Below, piece after piece: positions 1 to 6,076 of a stretch of DNA of 6,631 bases. How positions within the stretch are numbered: position 1 is the stretch's first letter; every line of letters starts with the position of its first letter. Below the pieces are notes generated by a model. The model searched no databases, had not been told where the DNA came from, and saw nothing but the letters and a program-made list of their open reading frames with translations. Both the position numbers and the translations under genes were made by a program. Source of the DNA: Anaerolineae bacterium. Its GTDB lineage: Bacteria > Chloroflexota > Anaerolineae > Anaerolineales > Villigracilaceae. Location of the stretch: contig JAFLCF010000225.1 of assembly GCA_017303735.1 (NCBI GenBank), positions 1 through 6,631 of the forward strand. Reading direction: 5' to 3'.

Positions 1-142
1 ATACTGCCTCCCGCAATTCAACCAACCAGTCGCTGCTCGGCATATCCATTCGCAGCCATGCTACGATTCCCCCACTCTTATTATTTGAACTATGCAGACC
101 GAAACACAGTACTAAACATAACCGTACTATCCTGACAAACAT
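1..142 (-). CDS. Possible N-terminal fragment of a divergent gene, function unknown
   Basis: On the minus strand a frame is open from an ATG at 142 to the window edge (47 codons, no stop), with a second in-frame ATG at 49. The distal part reads like ordinary protein (from position 49: MDMPSSDWLVELREAV). The proximal part (MFVRIVRLCLVLCFGL) is hydrophobic and could equally be non-coding upstream sequence, so the ATG at 49 is the more cautious start. I see no convincing Shine-Dalgarno site before either start. If real, the gene would be transcribed away from the oleC-like gene, and the roughly 120 bases between 49 and 169 would be a shared divergent promoter region. I do not recognise a family. 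A frame of this length can be open by chance. Confidence 0.25.
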   Translation of the reverse strand, partial: MFVRIVRLCLVLCFGLHSSNNKSGGIVAWLRMDMPSSDWLVELREAV

Positions 143-168
143 CCCAACAAAGCGATACAATTTTGACC

Positions 169-1776
169 ATGAATCTCTATGATCGTTTTGAACGTAACGT
201 CAACGAACATCCGCATAAACCTGCTTTCATATATTTCGATAAACGCAAGTGGATAACGCTCACCTATCAGGATATTTTTGACCAAACCCAGCGCTTCCTA
301 CGCGGACTTGAAGCTGGTCCGCTCACCCCAGACCTCACCGCCGCCTTGATGTCTCCCCCCTCCGCAGACTTCTTCCCCTTTTCGTTAGCCCTACTCAAAT
401 TCGGTATCATCCCTGTTTTGCTTGAACCCGCCTTGGGTATCAAAAAAATCGGCGAAATCTTCCAAGAATCCAAACCTGATGTTTTCATTGGCAACAGATT
501 GACTCATGCTTTGCGAATAATCTTTGGGTGGGGGCGAACCTCGGTGAAATACAACCTTACAATTCAAAACGTCGCAGGTCGCAGGTCAAAGGTCGTTCAA
601 TCGGCGTTCAATTCCCAATTTACCAATTTACCAATTCCCAACCTCGCCGCCATCATCTACACTTCCGGCTCCACGGGTCTTCCCAAAGGCGTCATCTACA
701 CTCAGGAAAATCTTGCCGCCCAACTAGACTTGCTCCGCAACACTTTCCAAATCACTCCTGACGAGATCGACCTTCCCGCCTTCCCGCTCTATGCCTTAAT
801 TGACCTGCTATTAGGTGTCACCTCCGTCATCCCAGACATCACCTTCCCCGTCCCCGGCAAAACGGATCCTAAAAAAGTGATTTCCGCGATTCAGAAATTT
901 AACGTTACCAACATGTTCGCTTCCCCCGTCGTCCTTGAAATTCTTTCTTCTTTCGTGCTGAGCGGAGGCGCGCTTTTTGCGCCGCAGTCGAAGCACCTTT
1001 CCTCCCTCAAACGCATCATCACCGCAGGCGCACCTGCCACGATTGATTTGCAAAAGCGATTCCGCAATTTATTGGAAGATCACACTTCCCTCTACGGTAT
1101 CTACGGCGCGACAGAGTCACTGCCGATTGCTAAGGTTGAGAGCCGCGAAATCTTTGCATTGGAAGAAAAGACAAAGAATGGCGCGGGCATCTGCCTCGGA
1201 AAGCCGATCGAAGGCGTGACCATACGCATCATCCCCATCACTGACGAGCCAATCCCAGAATGGCAGGATTCGCTCACAGTGAAGCCAAATATCGTTGGTG
1301 AGATAACAGTTCAGAGCGGAGCAACGACGCGCGAGTATTTGAATCGTCCTGAATCGAATCGAATATCAAAGATCGAATATCGCGCAGACATCACCCACCG
1401 CATGGGTGACGTGGGTTATTTCGATGAAAAAGGCAGGCTATGGTATTGCGGGCGCAAGTCACATCGCGTGGTTACGAAAGATGATGTTCTGTTCACCGAA
1501 CAGATTGAAAATATTTTCAACGCTCATCCTCAAGTCTTTCGCACCGCGCTTGTCGGCGTGGATGGCGAGCCTGTGCTGTGGATTGAATTGGAAAAGCATG
1601 TTCGCACAAAGAAAGATACAATCAGGCGCGAATTGCTCGAAATGGCAAGGTATCATCCGCAGGCAAAAACCATAAAGGTGTTTCTGTTCATGAAAAAATT
1701 CCCGACCGATGTGCGGCATAATTCGAAGATCATTCGCGAAGCATTAAAGAAATTGGCACAGAAGAGGCTCGCATGA
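169..1776 (+). CDS. oleC: OleC-like acyl-adenylating enzyme (beta-lactone synthetase / fatty acid--CoA ligase family)
   Basis: A member of the ANL (AMP-binding) superfamily, 535 aa from the ATG at 169; an in-frame TTG at 163 would add two residues. Neither start has a clear Shine-Dalgarno site. Visible motifs are the phosphate-binding loop YTSGSTGLPKG from Tyr164, the aromatic/Glu motif YGATES at 312-317, MGDVGYFDEKGRLWYCGRK from Met412 (ribose-binding Asp414), and RHNSK at 516-520 with the likely catalytic Lys520. The forms YGATE-S-LP, HRMGDVGY, CGRKSHRV and VRHNSKIIRE are what I associate with OleC rather than generic acyl-CoA ligases. Characterised OleC uses ATP to convert a 2-alkyl-3-hydroxyalkanoic acid to a beta-lactone, releasing AMP and PPi; a fatty acyl-AMP/CoA ligase role is the alternative. 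There is no fused OleB hydrolase domain. It overlaps the next reductase gene by 4 bases, the usual C-D order. The linker before the phosphate loop (about residues 135-157) is encoded by repeat-like DNA, and base skew changes part way through the gene. Confidence 0.85.
   Translation: MNLYDRFERNVNEHPHKPAFIYFDKRKWITLTYQDIFDQTQRFLRGLEAGPLTPDLTAALMSPPSADFFPFSLALLKFGIIPVLLEPALGIKKIGEIFQESKPDVFIGNRLTHALRIIFGWGRTSVKYNLTIQNVAGRRSKVVQSAFNSQFTNLPIPNLAAIIYTSGSTGLPKGVIYTQENLAAQLDLLRNTFQITPDEIDLPAFPLYALIDLLLGVTSVIPDITFPVPGKTDPKKVISAIQKFNVTNMFASPVVLEILSSFVLSGGALFAPQSKHLSSLKRIITAGAPATIDLQKRFRNLLEDHTSLYGIYGATESLPIAKVESREIFALEEKTKNGAGICLGKPIEGVTIRIIPITDEPIPEWQDSLTVKPNIVGEITVQSGATTREYLNRPESNRISKIEYRADITHRMGDVGYFDEKGRLWYCGRKSHRVVTKDDVLFTEQIENIFNAHPQVFRTALVGVDGEPVLWIELEKHVRTKKDTIRRELLEMARYHPQAKTIKVFLFMKKFPTDVRHNSKIIREALKKLAQKRLA
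571..639 (+). repeat. Short tandem and interspersed repeat sequence lying in frame inside the oleC-like gene
   Basis: Two blocks are visible. At 571-594 the heptamer GTCGCAG occurs twice in tandem, followed by GTCAAAGGTCG. At 609-639 an 8-base unit runs as CAATTCC, CAATTTAC, CAATTTAC, CAATTCCC. Both look like the low-complexity repeats usually found between genes, and the first resembles the GACCGCA-type repeat at 4974-5037. The frame is kept: the translation is VAGRRSKVVQ then FNSQFTNLPIPN, directly before the conserved IIYTSGSTG phosphate loop. This stretch falls in a variable linker of the ligase family, where an insertion could be tolerated. Confidence 0.65.
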
Positions 1777-2777
1777 AAGCGTTGATCACAGGTGCTACAG
1801 GCTTTCTCGGTGGGGCATTAGCACATCGACTGCACGGCATGGATTGGGATGTGACTGCTCTTGGGCGTAACCCGGCAAAGTTGAACGAGCTGGAAGATGC
1901 AGGGATGAACCCCATCCGCGCCGATATTTCAAAGAAAAGCGAATTGACCGAAGTTTTCAAAGTTCAAGAGATCGTTTTTCATTGTGCTGCATTGCCTTCT
2001 CCGTGGGGAAATTTCGAGAAGTTCTATCAAGCGAATGTGATCGGCACACGCAATGTCGTGCAAGCTTGTTTAGAAAACAAGGTAAAGCGTTTGGTGTATG
2101 TTTCTACACCCAGTATTTATTTTGATTACAACTCACGAGTCGGCGTCAAAGAGAACGACCCTCTGCCCGAACCCATCAGTCATTATGCACACACCAAACG
2201 TTTAGCCGAAGAAGAAGTGGACAAAGGCTCCGTCCAAGGACTTGCCGTAGTGTCCATTCGTCCGCGGGCGTTGTTTGGAGAAGGCGATACGGTTATTTTT
2301 CCAAGATTAATCCCGCGCCTCAAATCAGGTAGGCTGCCCATTCTCGGCGATGGCGAAAATATTGTGGATCTGACGTACATCCAGAATGTAGTCGATGCAC
2401 TTTTGTTGTGCGCCGAATCGCCAAAGAATACGCTCGGCAAAAAATACAGCATCTCCAACGGCGAGCCGATTAAGATTTGGAAACTGATCGAACGTATCTG
2501 CAATGAGTTGGGGTACCCACATCCTTCACGTAAGGTCTCATATAAAACCGCCAACACCGCAGCCAGCGCATTGGAATTTATCTACTCTCTCATTCCCTAC
2601 AGCCCCGAACCTCCGCTGACCAGACTCTCCGTGAGTATGATGGCAAACAGCAGCACAGTGGATATTTCCGCCGCGAAAAACGAACTCGGCTATCAGCCCA
2701 AGGTTTCCATTGAAGCAGGCGTGGGACGATTTTTGAAATGGTGGAAGGAAAACCATCCGTCATTGCGAGGGCGGTGA
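1773..2777 (+). CDS. OleD-like NAD(P)-dependent epimerase/dehydratase (extended SDR; 3-oxo acid reductase candidate)
   Basis: 334 aa, extended short-chain dehydrogenase/reductase of the 3-beta-HSD / epimerase type. The N-terminal Rossmann motif is TGATGFLGG (Gly7, Gly10, Gly13). The active site shows VSTPSIYF at 110-117 (Ser111 or Ser114 as catalytic Ser) and YAHTK at 138-142 (Tyr138, Lys142). The STPS form and the adjacent OleC-like gene favour OleD, which reduces a 2-alkyl-3-oxoalkanoate to the 3-hydroxy acid with NADPH. A sugar-nucleotide or sterol-type reductase cannot be excluded from sequence alone. The ATG overlaps the preceding stop (ATGA), and AGAGG at 1763-1767 lies 5 bases upstream, so translational coupling is likely. 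The last codons (SLRGR and the stop) lie inside the repeat at 2758-2850, so the native C-terminus may have been replaced by repeat-encoded residues. Confidence 0.82.
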   Translation: MKALITGATGFLGGALAHRLHGMDWDVTALGRNPAKLNELEDAGMNPIRADISKKSELTEVFKVQEIVFHCAALPSPWGNFEKFYQANVIGTRNVVQACLENKVKRLVYVSTPSIYFDYNSRVGVKENDPLPEPISHYAHTKRLAEEEVDKGSVQGLAVVSIRPRALFGEGDTVIFPRLIPRLKSGRLPILGDGENIVDLTYIQNVVDALLLCAESPKNTLGKKYSISNGEPIKIWKLIERICNELGYPHPSRKVSYKTANTAASALEFIYSLIPYSPEPPLTRLSVSMMANSSTVDISAAKNELGYQPKVSIEAGVGRFLKWWKENHPSLRGR

Positions 2778-2850
2778 TTTTCCGCCCGAAGCAATCTCAT
2801 GACAATGTCCGAGATTGCTTCGTCGGGCTGCCGCCCTCCTCGCAATGACG
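2758..2850. repeat. 93-bp interspersed palindromic element (GTCATTGCGAGG...GAAGCAATCTC type)
   Basis: The outer arms CGTCATTGCGAGG (2758-2770) and CCTCGCAATGACG (2838-2850) are perfect inverted copies. Inside them are GCGG and CCGCCC, then CCCGAAGCAATCTC (2783-2796) facing GAGATTGCTTCGTCGGG (2811-2827), around a central ATGACAATGTCC spacer. The RNA could form one long hairpin with a few bulges. Elements of this sequence type are widespread interspersed repeats in several bacterial groups. It provides the stop codon of the reductase gene and fills most of the 85-base gap to the hydrolase gene. There is no U-run after it, so it is a poor intrinsic terminator candidate, but it could affect mRNA stability or partial termination. 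Confidence 0.85.
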
Positions 2851-2862
2851 AGAGACTACACA

Positions 2863-3711
2863 ATGAAAATCAACATCCTACACGCAGGTTACTGTACCTC
2901 ACCCGAACACCTCGCCATTCAGGGTGGACGTTGGCGCACGATTCACTTCCCTGCCATGTTCGCGTTGTTTCGCCACCCTAAATTCGGGGCAATGCTTTTC
3001 GACACGGGCTATTCCTATCGCTTTTTCGATGAGACGAAGAAATTCCCAAAACGCTTTTATCGTTGGATGACACCCGTCCACTTGAAAGAAGAAGACTTGG
3101 TCGTTAACCAACTTGCGACCTTTGACCTTAAACCTGCGGACATATCTCACGTTTTCATCTCTCACTTCCATGCGGACCATATCGGCTCACTCTGCGACCT
3201 GGCTTGGTCTCGTTATGTCTACCTGCCCCACGCCTTTAGCGGACTCCGCCACTTGTCACCCGCAGAAGATATGAAACACGCCTTCCTGCGTGGACAAATC
3301 CCCTCAGACTTCGATGCCCGCTCGCAAGAAGTGGACATGGATAAGCCGATCTTATTATCCGAAGAATATGCACCCTTCAAAAGCGGTTATGACTTACTCG
3401 GTGACCAATCCATCATCGGCGTGGAATTGCCCGGTCATGCGCATGGACAGATGGGTATCTTTGCACGAGATGACGAGGGCAAAGTCTTCTTCTTTGTAGC
3501 CGATGCGGCTTGGCTTAAACGTTCCATTGTGGAAAATCGTCCGCCGCATAAGATAGCGAATATGCTTTTCCCCGACCCGGTTGCTTATCGTGAAACGCTG
3601 GGTAAATTACAGACATTTACCTTGACCCATCCCGATACGGTGGTTGTCCCGTCGCATTGTGATGAGACAATCCGCTTGCTTGAAAACCCCGAAGGGGTGA
3701 AAAGATTATAG
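2863..3711 (+). CDS. Metallo-beta-lactamase-fold hydrolase (lactonase-like)
   Basis: 282 aa from the ATG at 2863. An upstream in-frame ATG at 2815 lies within the palindromic repeat and would add 16 residues of repeat translation (LRRAAALLAM...), so I reject it. The full dinuclear metal site is visible: HFHADH at 101-106 (His101, His103, Asp105, His106), GHAHG at 191-195 (His192), VADAAW at 212-217 (bridging Asp214) and PSHCDE at 263-268 (His265). This layout matches N-acyl-homoserine lactonases and related hydrolases, which open lactone or thioester bonds. No signal peptide is visible, so it is probably cytoplasmic. Its place between OleD-like and OleA-like genes suggests it acts on a pathway intermediate, for example opening a beta-lactone or releasing an acyl thioester; that is inference. 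No strong Shine-Dalgarno site precedes it. The C-terminal NPEGVK is encoded by a CCCCGAAGGGG repeat copy. Confidence 0.85.
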   Translation: MKINILHAGYCTSPEHLAIQGGRWRTIHFPAMFALFRHPKFGAMLFDTGYSYRFFDETKKFPKRFYRWMTPVHLKEEDLVVNQLATFDLKPADISHVFISHFHADHIGSLCDLAWSRYVYLPHAFSGLRHLSPAEDMKHAFLRGQIPSDFDARSQEVDMDKPILLSEEYAPFKSGYDLLGDQSIIGVELPGHAHGQMGIFARDDEGKVFFFVADAAWLKRSIVENRPPHKIANMLFPDPVAYRETLGKLQTFTLTHPDTVVVPSHCDETIRLLENPEGVKRL

Positions 3712-3825
3712 AATTGACGAAATTATTTTTTGAACCCCGAAGGGGTGGCACAAGTTCTATGTCATCCCTTCGGGATTGTTTTTTCATACAAATCTTCAGC
3801 TAGAATCATTCCATCCCTTCGGGAT
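3685..3825. repeat. Four copies of a CCCGAAGGG mini-hairpin repeat, two in each orientation
   Basis: Copies 1 and 2, AACCCCGAAGGGGTG, lie at 3685-3699 and 3733-3747. Copies 3 and 4, ATCCCTTCGGGAT, lie at 3764-3776 and 3813-3825. Copies 3 and 4 are the reverse-complement form of the same unit, with the second stem base pair changed from C-G to T-A on both sides, so pairing is kept. Each copy can fold into a 5-bp stem with a GAA or TTC loop. Spacing is 48 bases between copies 1 and 2 and 49 between copies 3 and 4. Copy 1 lies within the hydrolase gene, and copy 4 ends 7 bases before the next ATG. Confidence 0.75.
3764..3784 (+). terminator. Possible weak intrinsic terminator after the hydrolase gene
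   Basis: The hairpin ATCCC-TTC-GGGAT is followed directly by TGTTTTTT (T-run 3779-3784), the form of a Rho-independent terminator. The stem is only 5 bp with a 3-base loop, so strength is doubtful. It may attenuate rather than stop transcription into the gene at 3833. The hairpin belongs to the repeat family at 3685-3825, so the resemblance may be accidental. Confidence 0.35.
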
Positions 3826-3832
3826 TTTATTT

Positions 3833-4969
3833 ATGCAACCCAAACTCTTCACCCGCGAGAACATCCATTCCCTGCCCTTTCCTCAAACGGAGGATGGTGA
3901 GTATGCACGTCGCTACCTCATTCCATTAATGAGCGATGACCCGCAGACGTATATCCGCAATGTGCATAACACGCAGTTGATGGCGGTAAAGGTGGGCGAG
4001 ACGATCATTCCCATCACCGTATCGGATTTTCACCCGCAGAATACGTATACGGTTTCGCCATACAGTCATTATGTTTCGTATGGCGCTTTCGAGGAAGTGA
4101 AGCATCTCAACAATAAACTTGCTGAAATCACAGTGAAGTTGGTGATGACGCCGGTCTCGTGGTATTTTCGTTATGCGGAGTTGGATAAGGTTGTGTTTGT
4201 GAATAACTATCTGCTGTCGACGAATTTATACCCGGTGATAAATAGTGAGCAGTTATCAGTAATCAGTGAGGCGTTGATTAAGTGGTTCCCTGATCGGGCG
4301 ATTGTGTTTCGGTCGGTGGACCAGCAAAAGAATCCGCATATTTATCAAACGCTTGAAGGGTTGGGATATGACCTGGTCTTGAGTCGTCAAGTCTGGTACA
4401 TGGACCCGGTTGCGGCGTTGAAGACCCGTCAGTGCAAGGAAGATGTGCGGGTGTTGAAGAAGGCGGGCTATGACGTCGTCAGTGGCAAAGATTTATCGGA
4501 CGAAGAGCTTCACCGCGCGGTGGAGTTGTATAACCTGTTGTATCTTGAAAAGTATTCGTACTACAACCCCCAATTCACTTTTGAATTTCTGAAACTTGCC
4601 CGCGATCATGAGACCTTGCATATGTACGGACTTAAGAAAGATGGCAAGTTGAACGCCATTATGGGATTCTTCGTCCGCAATGGGGCGATGACGCAGCCGC
4701 TGTTTGGGTATGACACATCACTGCCGTTGGAAGAAGGCTTGTATCGTTTATTGACCTTGGTCGCGTTGCAAGAAGGTGTAAAGCGCGGACTGCTCGTGCA
4801 TGCCAGCGGCGGAGTTGGCAAGTTCAAGAAAGTGCGCGGCGGTGAGTCGGTGACGGAGTACAATGCGGTGTTTACGAAGCATTTGCTGAAGAGACGGCAG
4901 TTGCCGTGGAAGTTGATCGGTAAGGTGTCGGATGTGGCGATTCCGTATTTTAAAAAAATGGATTTTTAA
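3833..4969 (+). CDS. GNAT/FemAB-like acyltransferase candidate
   Basis: 378 aa from the ATG at 3833. An in-frame ATG at 3776 would add 19 residues translated from the CCCTTCGGG hairpin region, so it is rejected. The layout suggests a two-domain GNAT or FemAB-like protein. The N-terminal half (about 1-180) contains SPYSHYVSYG around residues 75-85. The C-terminal half has the helix-rich ELYNLLYLEKYS, then the strand pair HMYGLKKDGKLNAIMGFFVR typical of an acyl-CoA-type acyltransferase core, then GLYRLLTLVALQEG and ASGGVGKFKKVRGG. I do not see an unambiguous catalytic motif and would not name a substrate. It might N- or O-acylate an intermediate of the neighbouring lipid pathway. Residues 136-146 (INSEQLSVISE) are encoded by an interspersed repeat. 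No Shine-Dalgarno site is present; the hairpin at 3813-3825 occupies the place where one would be. Confidence 0.6.
   Translation: MQPKLFTRENIHSLPFPQTEDGEYARRYLIPLMSDDPQTYIRNVHNTQLMAVKVGETIIPITVSDFHPQNTYTVSPYSHYVSYGAFEEVKHLNNKLAEITVKLVMTPVSWYFRYAELDKVVFVNNYLLSTNLYPVINSEQLSVISEALIKWFPDRAIVFRSVDQQKNPHIYQTLEGLGYDLVLSRQVWYMDPVAALKTRQCKEDVRVLKKAGYDVVSGKDLSDEELHRAVELYNLLYLEKYSYYNPQFTFEFLKLARDHETLHMYGLKKDGKLNAIMGFFVRNGAMTQPLFGYDTSLPLEEGLYRLLTLVALQEGVKRGLLVHASGGVGKFKKVRGGESVTEYNAVFTKHLLKRRQLPWKLIGKVSDVAIPYFKKMDF
4241..4270 (+). repeat. AGCAGTTATCAGTAATCAGTGA-type short interspersed repeat, in frame in the acyltransferase-like gene
   Basis: The stretch contains AGTGAGCAGTTATCAGT followed by AATCAGTGAG, with the ATCAGT unit occurring twice. 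It matches the style of short AT-rich interspersed repeats I know from intergenic regions of several bacteria, whose translation in this frame gives the recognisable SEQLSVIS string. It encodes residues 137-146 without breaking the frame and lies between two putative domains, where a loop would tolerate it. Confidence 0.55.
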
Positions 4970-4973
4970 GTAA

Positions 4974-5037
4974 CGACCGCAGACCGCAGACGATAGACCA
5001 TTGATTGTCACGGTCAGCGGTCAGTCGTCTGTGGTCG
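4974..5037. repeat. GACCGCA-type imperfect inverted repeat between the acyltransferase-like and KAS III genes
   Basis: The left part CGACCGCAGACCGCAGACGA (4974-4993) is followed by TAGACC. The right part CGGTCAGCGGTCAG (5011-5024) is followed by TCGTCTGTGGTCG (5025-5037). Read in reverse complement, the right side begins CGACCACAGACGA, so the two sides form an imperfect palindrome, and each side is also internally repeated (GACCGCA twice, GGTCAGC/GGTCAGT). It fills most of the 103-base gap. No T-run follows, so it is not an obvious terminator. Confidence 0.65.
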
Positions 5038-5041
5038 AACT

Positions 5042-5063
5042 TATTATTTACACTACATAGGAG
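5042..5063 (+). promoter_or_regulatory. Ribosome binding site, with possible -10 box, for the KAS III-like gene
   Basis: AGGAG at 5059-5063 stands 9 bases before the ATG at 5073 and is the clearest Shine-Dalgarno site in the window; it fixes that start. TATTAT at 5042-5047 matches five of six bases of a sigma-70 -10 box, but no good -35 sequence stands 16-18 bases upstream. The ribosome site is well supported; the promoter part is weak. If real, it would let the KAS III gene be expressed separately from the upstream genes. Confidence 0.5.
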
Positions 5064-5072
5064 ACTCCCTTA

Positions 5073-6068
5073 ATGCAAGTCAACATTCCCCTCAAAATTA
5101 TAGGTCTTGGACGTTATTTACCGAAACGAGTTGTGCCGAGTTCTGAACTCGAAGCGATGTGTGGTGTGCCCGCTGGTTGGGTGGAGCGACGCAATGGGGT
5201 GCGCGAGCGTCGTTGGGTGACGGATGAAACCTCGTCGTTCATGTCAGCAGAGGCGGCGAGGGAGGCGTTGAACGAAGCAAAGCTCAAGCCTCAGCAATTG
5301 GATTTGATCATCAATGCCTCAGGGACGGGGGAACAGGCGATTCCAGATACTGGGGTTTTGATTCAGCGACAGCTTGAGCTGGGGAACTCGGGCATTCCGG
5401 CGATGACGGTGCATACGACCTGTTTGAGCTTCGTGGCGGCAATGGATGTGGCTTCGAACTTCATCAGTAGCGGACGGTATAAAAATATTTTGATCTGTAG
5501 TGCCGATGTGGCTTCATGCGGGATCAACCCCAAAGAACCTGAGTCGGCTTCGTTGGTGGGAGATGCCGCAGCGGCGGTGGTGGTGACTCGAGCAGAAGAA
5601 GGTGAGGCATCGAGAATCCATCACTCCCATTTCAAGACCTTTGGCGATGGTGCGTATCTGACGACGATCATGGGCGGCGGTTCGCGTTTTCATCCGCGCT
5701 TTGCGGGGCATAACCCAGAGGACGATCTCTTTCATATGGATGGTCCGGCTGTCTTAAGAATGGTGCGTGGCATTGCACATGACTTTTTGGATGAACTGTA
5801 TCCTGGTCTTTCCAAGAGCATGGTGGATGTTGATGTGGTCGTGCCGCATCAAGCCAGTAAGGTGGGCTTGATGATGTTGGAGCGTTTTGGCTGGAAGGAA
5901 GAGAAGATCGTAAAAACCATCGAGACCCTGGGCAATTGTGTGGCCGCTTCGATTCCAGTGACGTTGTATCAGGGGGTGCGCGATGGACGCATTCAGCGCG
6001 GCAATAAGGTGCTGTTGGTGGGCACGGGCGCGGGGTTGTCTATTGGCGGTATGGTGTTGACGTTTTGA
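5073..6068 (+). CDS. 3-oxoacyl-ACP synthase III / OleA-like condensing enzyme
   Basis: 331 aa, full length for the FabH/OleA thiolase-fold group. The catalytic triad is visible: Cys117 in HTTCLSF, His259 in VVPHQAS and Asn288 in LGNCVAAS. The C-terminus GTGAGLSIGGMVL is the usual glycine-rich strand of KAS III enzymes. FabH condenses acyl-CoA with malonyl-ACP; OleA joins two acyl-CoAs head to head. OleC- and OleD-like genes in the same locus suggest an OleA-type or secondary-metabolism role rather than housekeeping FabH. However, the position of OleA's characteristic glutamate (EPSTA before the Cys, as I recall it) appears to be Ile90 here (IPDTG at 90-94), so head-to-head condensation is not assured. 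The nearest acidic residue is Glu87. The start is fixed by AGGAG 9 bases upstream. The third positions of codons are strongly G-biased. Confidence 0.85.
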   Translation: MQVNIPLKIIGLGRYLPKRVVPSSELEAMCGVPAGWVERRNGVRERRWVTDETSSFMSAEAAREALNEAKLKPQQLDLIINASGTGEQAIPDTGVLIQRQLELGNSGIPAMTVHTTCLSFVAAMDVASNFISSGRYKNILICSADVASCGINPKEPESASLVGDAAAAVVVTRAEEGEASRIHHSHFKTFGDGAYLTTIMGGGSRFHPRFAGHNPEDDLFHMDGPAVLRMVRGIAHDFLDELYPGLSKSMVDVDVVVPHQASKVGLMMLERFGWKEEKIVKTIETLGNCVAASIPVTLYQGVRDGRIQRGNKVLLVGTGAGLSIGGMVLTF

Positions 6069-6076
6069 TTGAATGT

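Noticed and set aside
571..639. Repeat block as evidence that the oleC-like gene is a pseudogene
   Set aside because: The reading frame is intact and all downstream motifs, including the C-terminal lysine motif, are present in frame.
169..1776. OleBC fusion protein
   Set aside because: The protein begins directly with the adenylation domain and has only 535 residues, leaving no room for an alpha/beta hydrolase domain.
2183..2557. 124-codon open frame on the minus strand
   Set aside because: It lies wholly antisense within the reductase gene, which has clear SDR motifs in the other strand; no family features are visible in the antisense translation.
2815..2862. Upstream ATG extending the metallo-hydrolase by 16 residues
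   Set aside because: The extension is a translation of the right arm of the 93-bp palindrome; the conserved family start (MKINILHAG) is at 2863.
3685..3825. CRISPR-like array of four short repeats
   Set aside because: Units are 13-15 bases, occur in both orientations with unequal spacing (48, 31, 49) and overlap coding sequence; there is no spacer pattern or cas gene.
3776..3832. Upstream ATG extending the acyltransferase-like protein by 19 residues
   Set aside because: It starts at the end of a hairpin repeat copy and crosses a second copy; the downstream ATG at 3833 is the more natural start.
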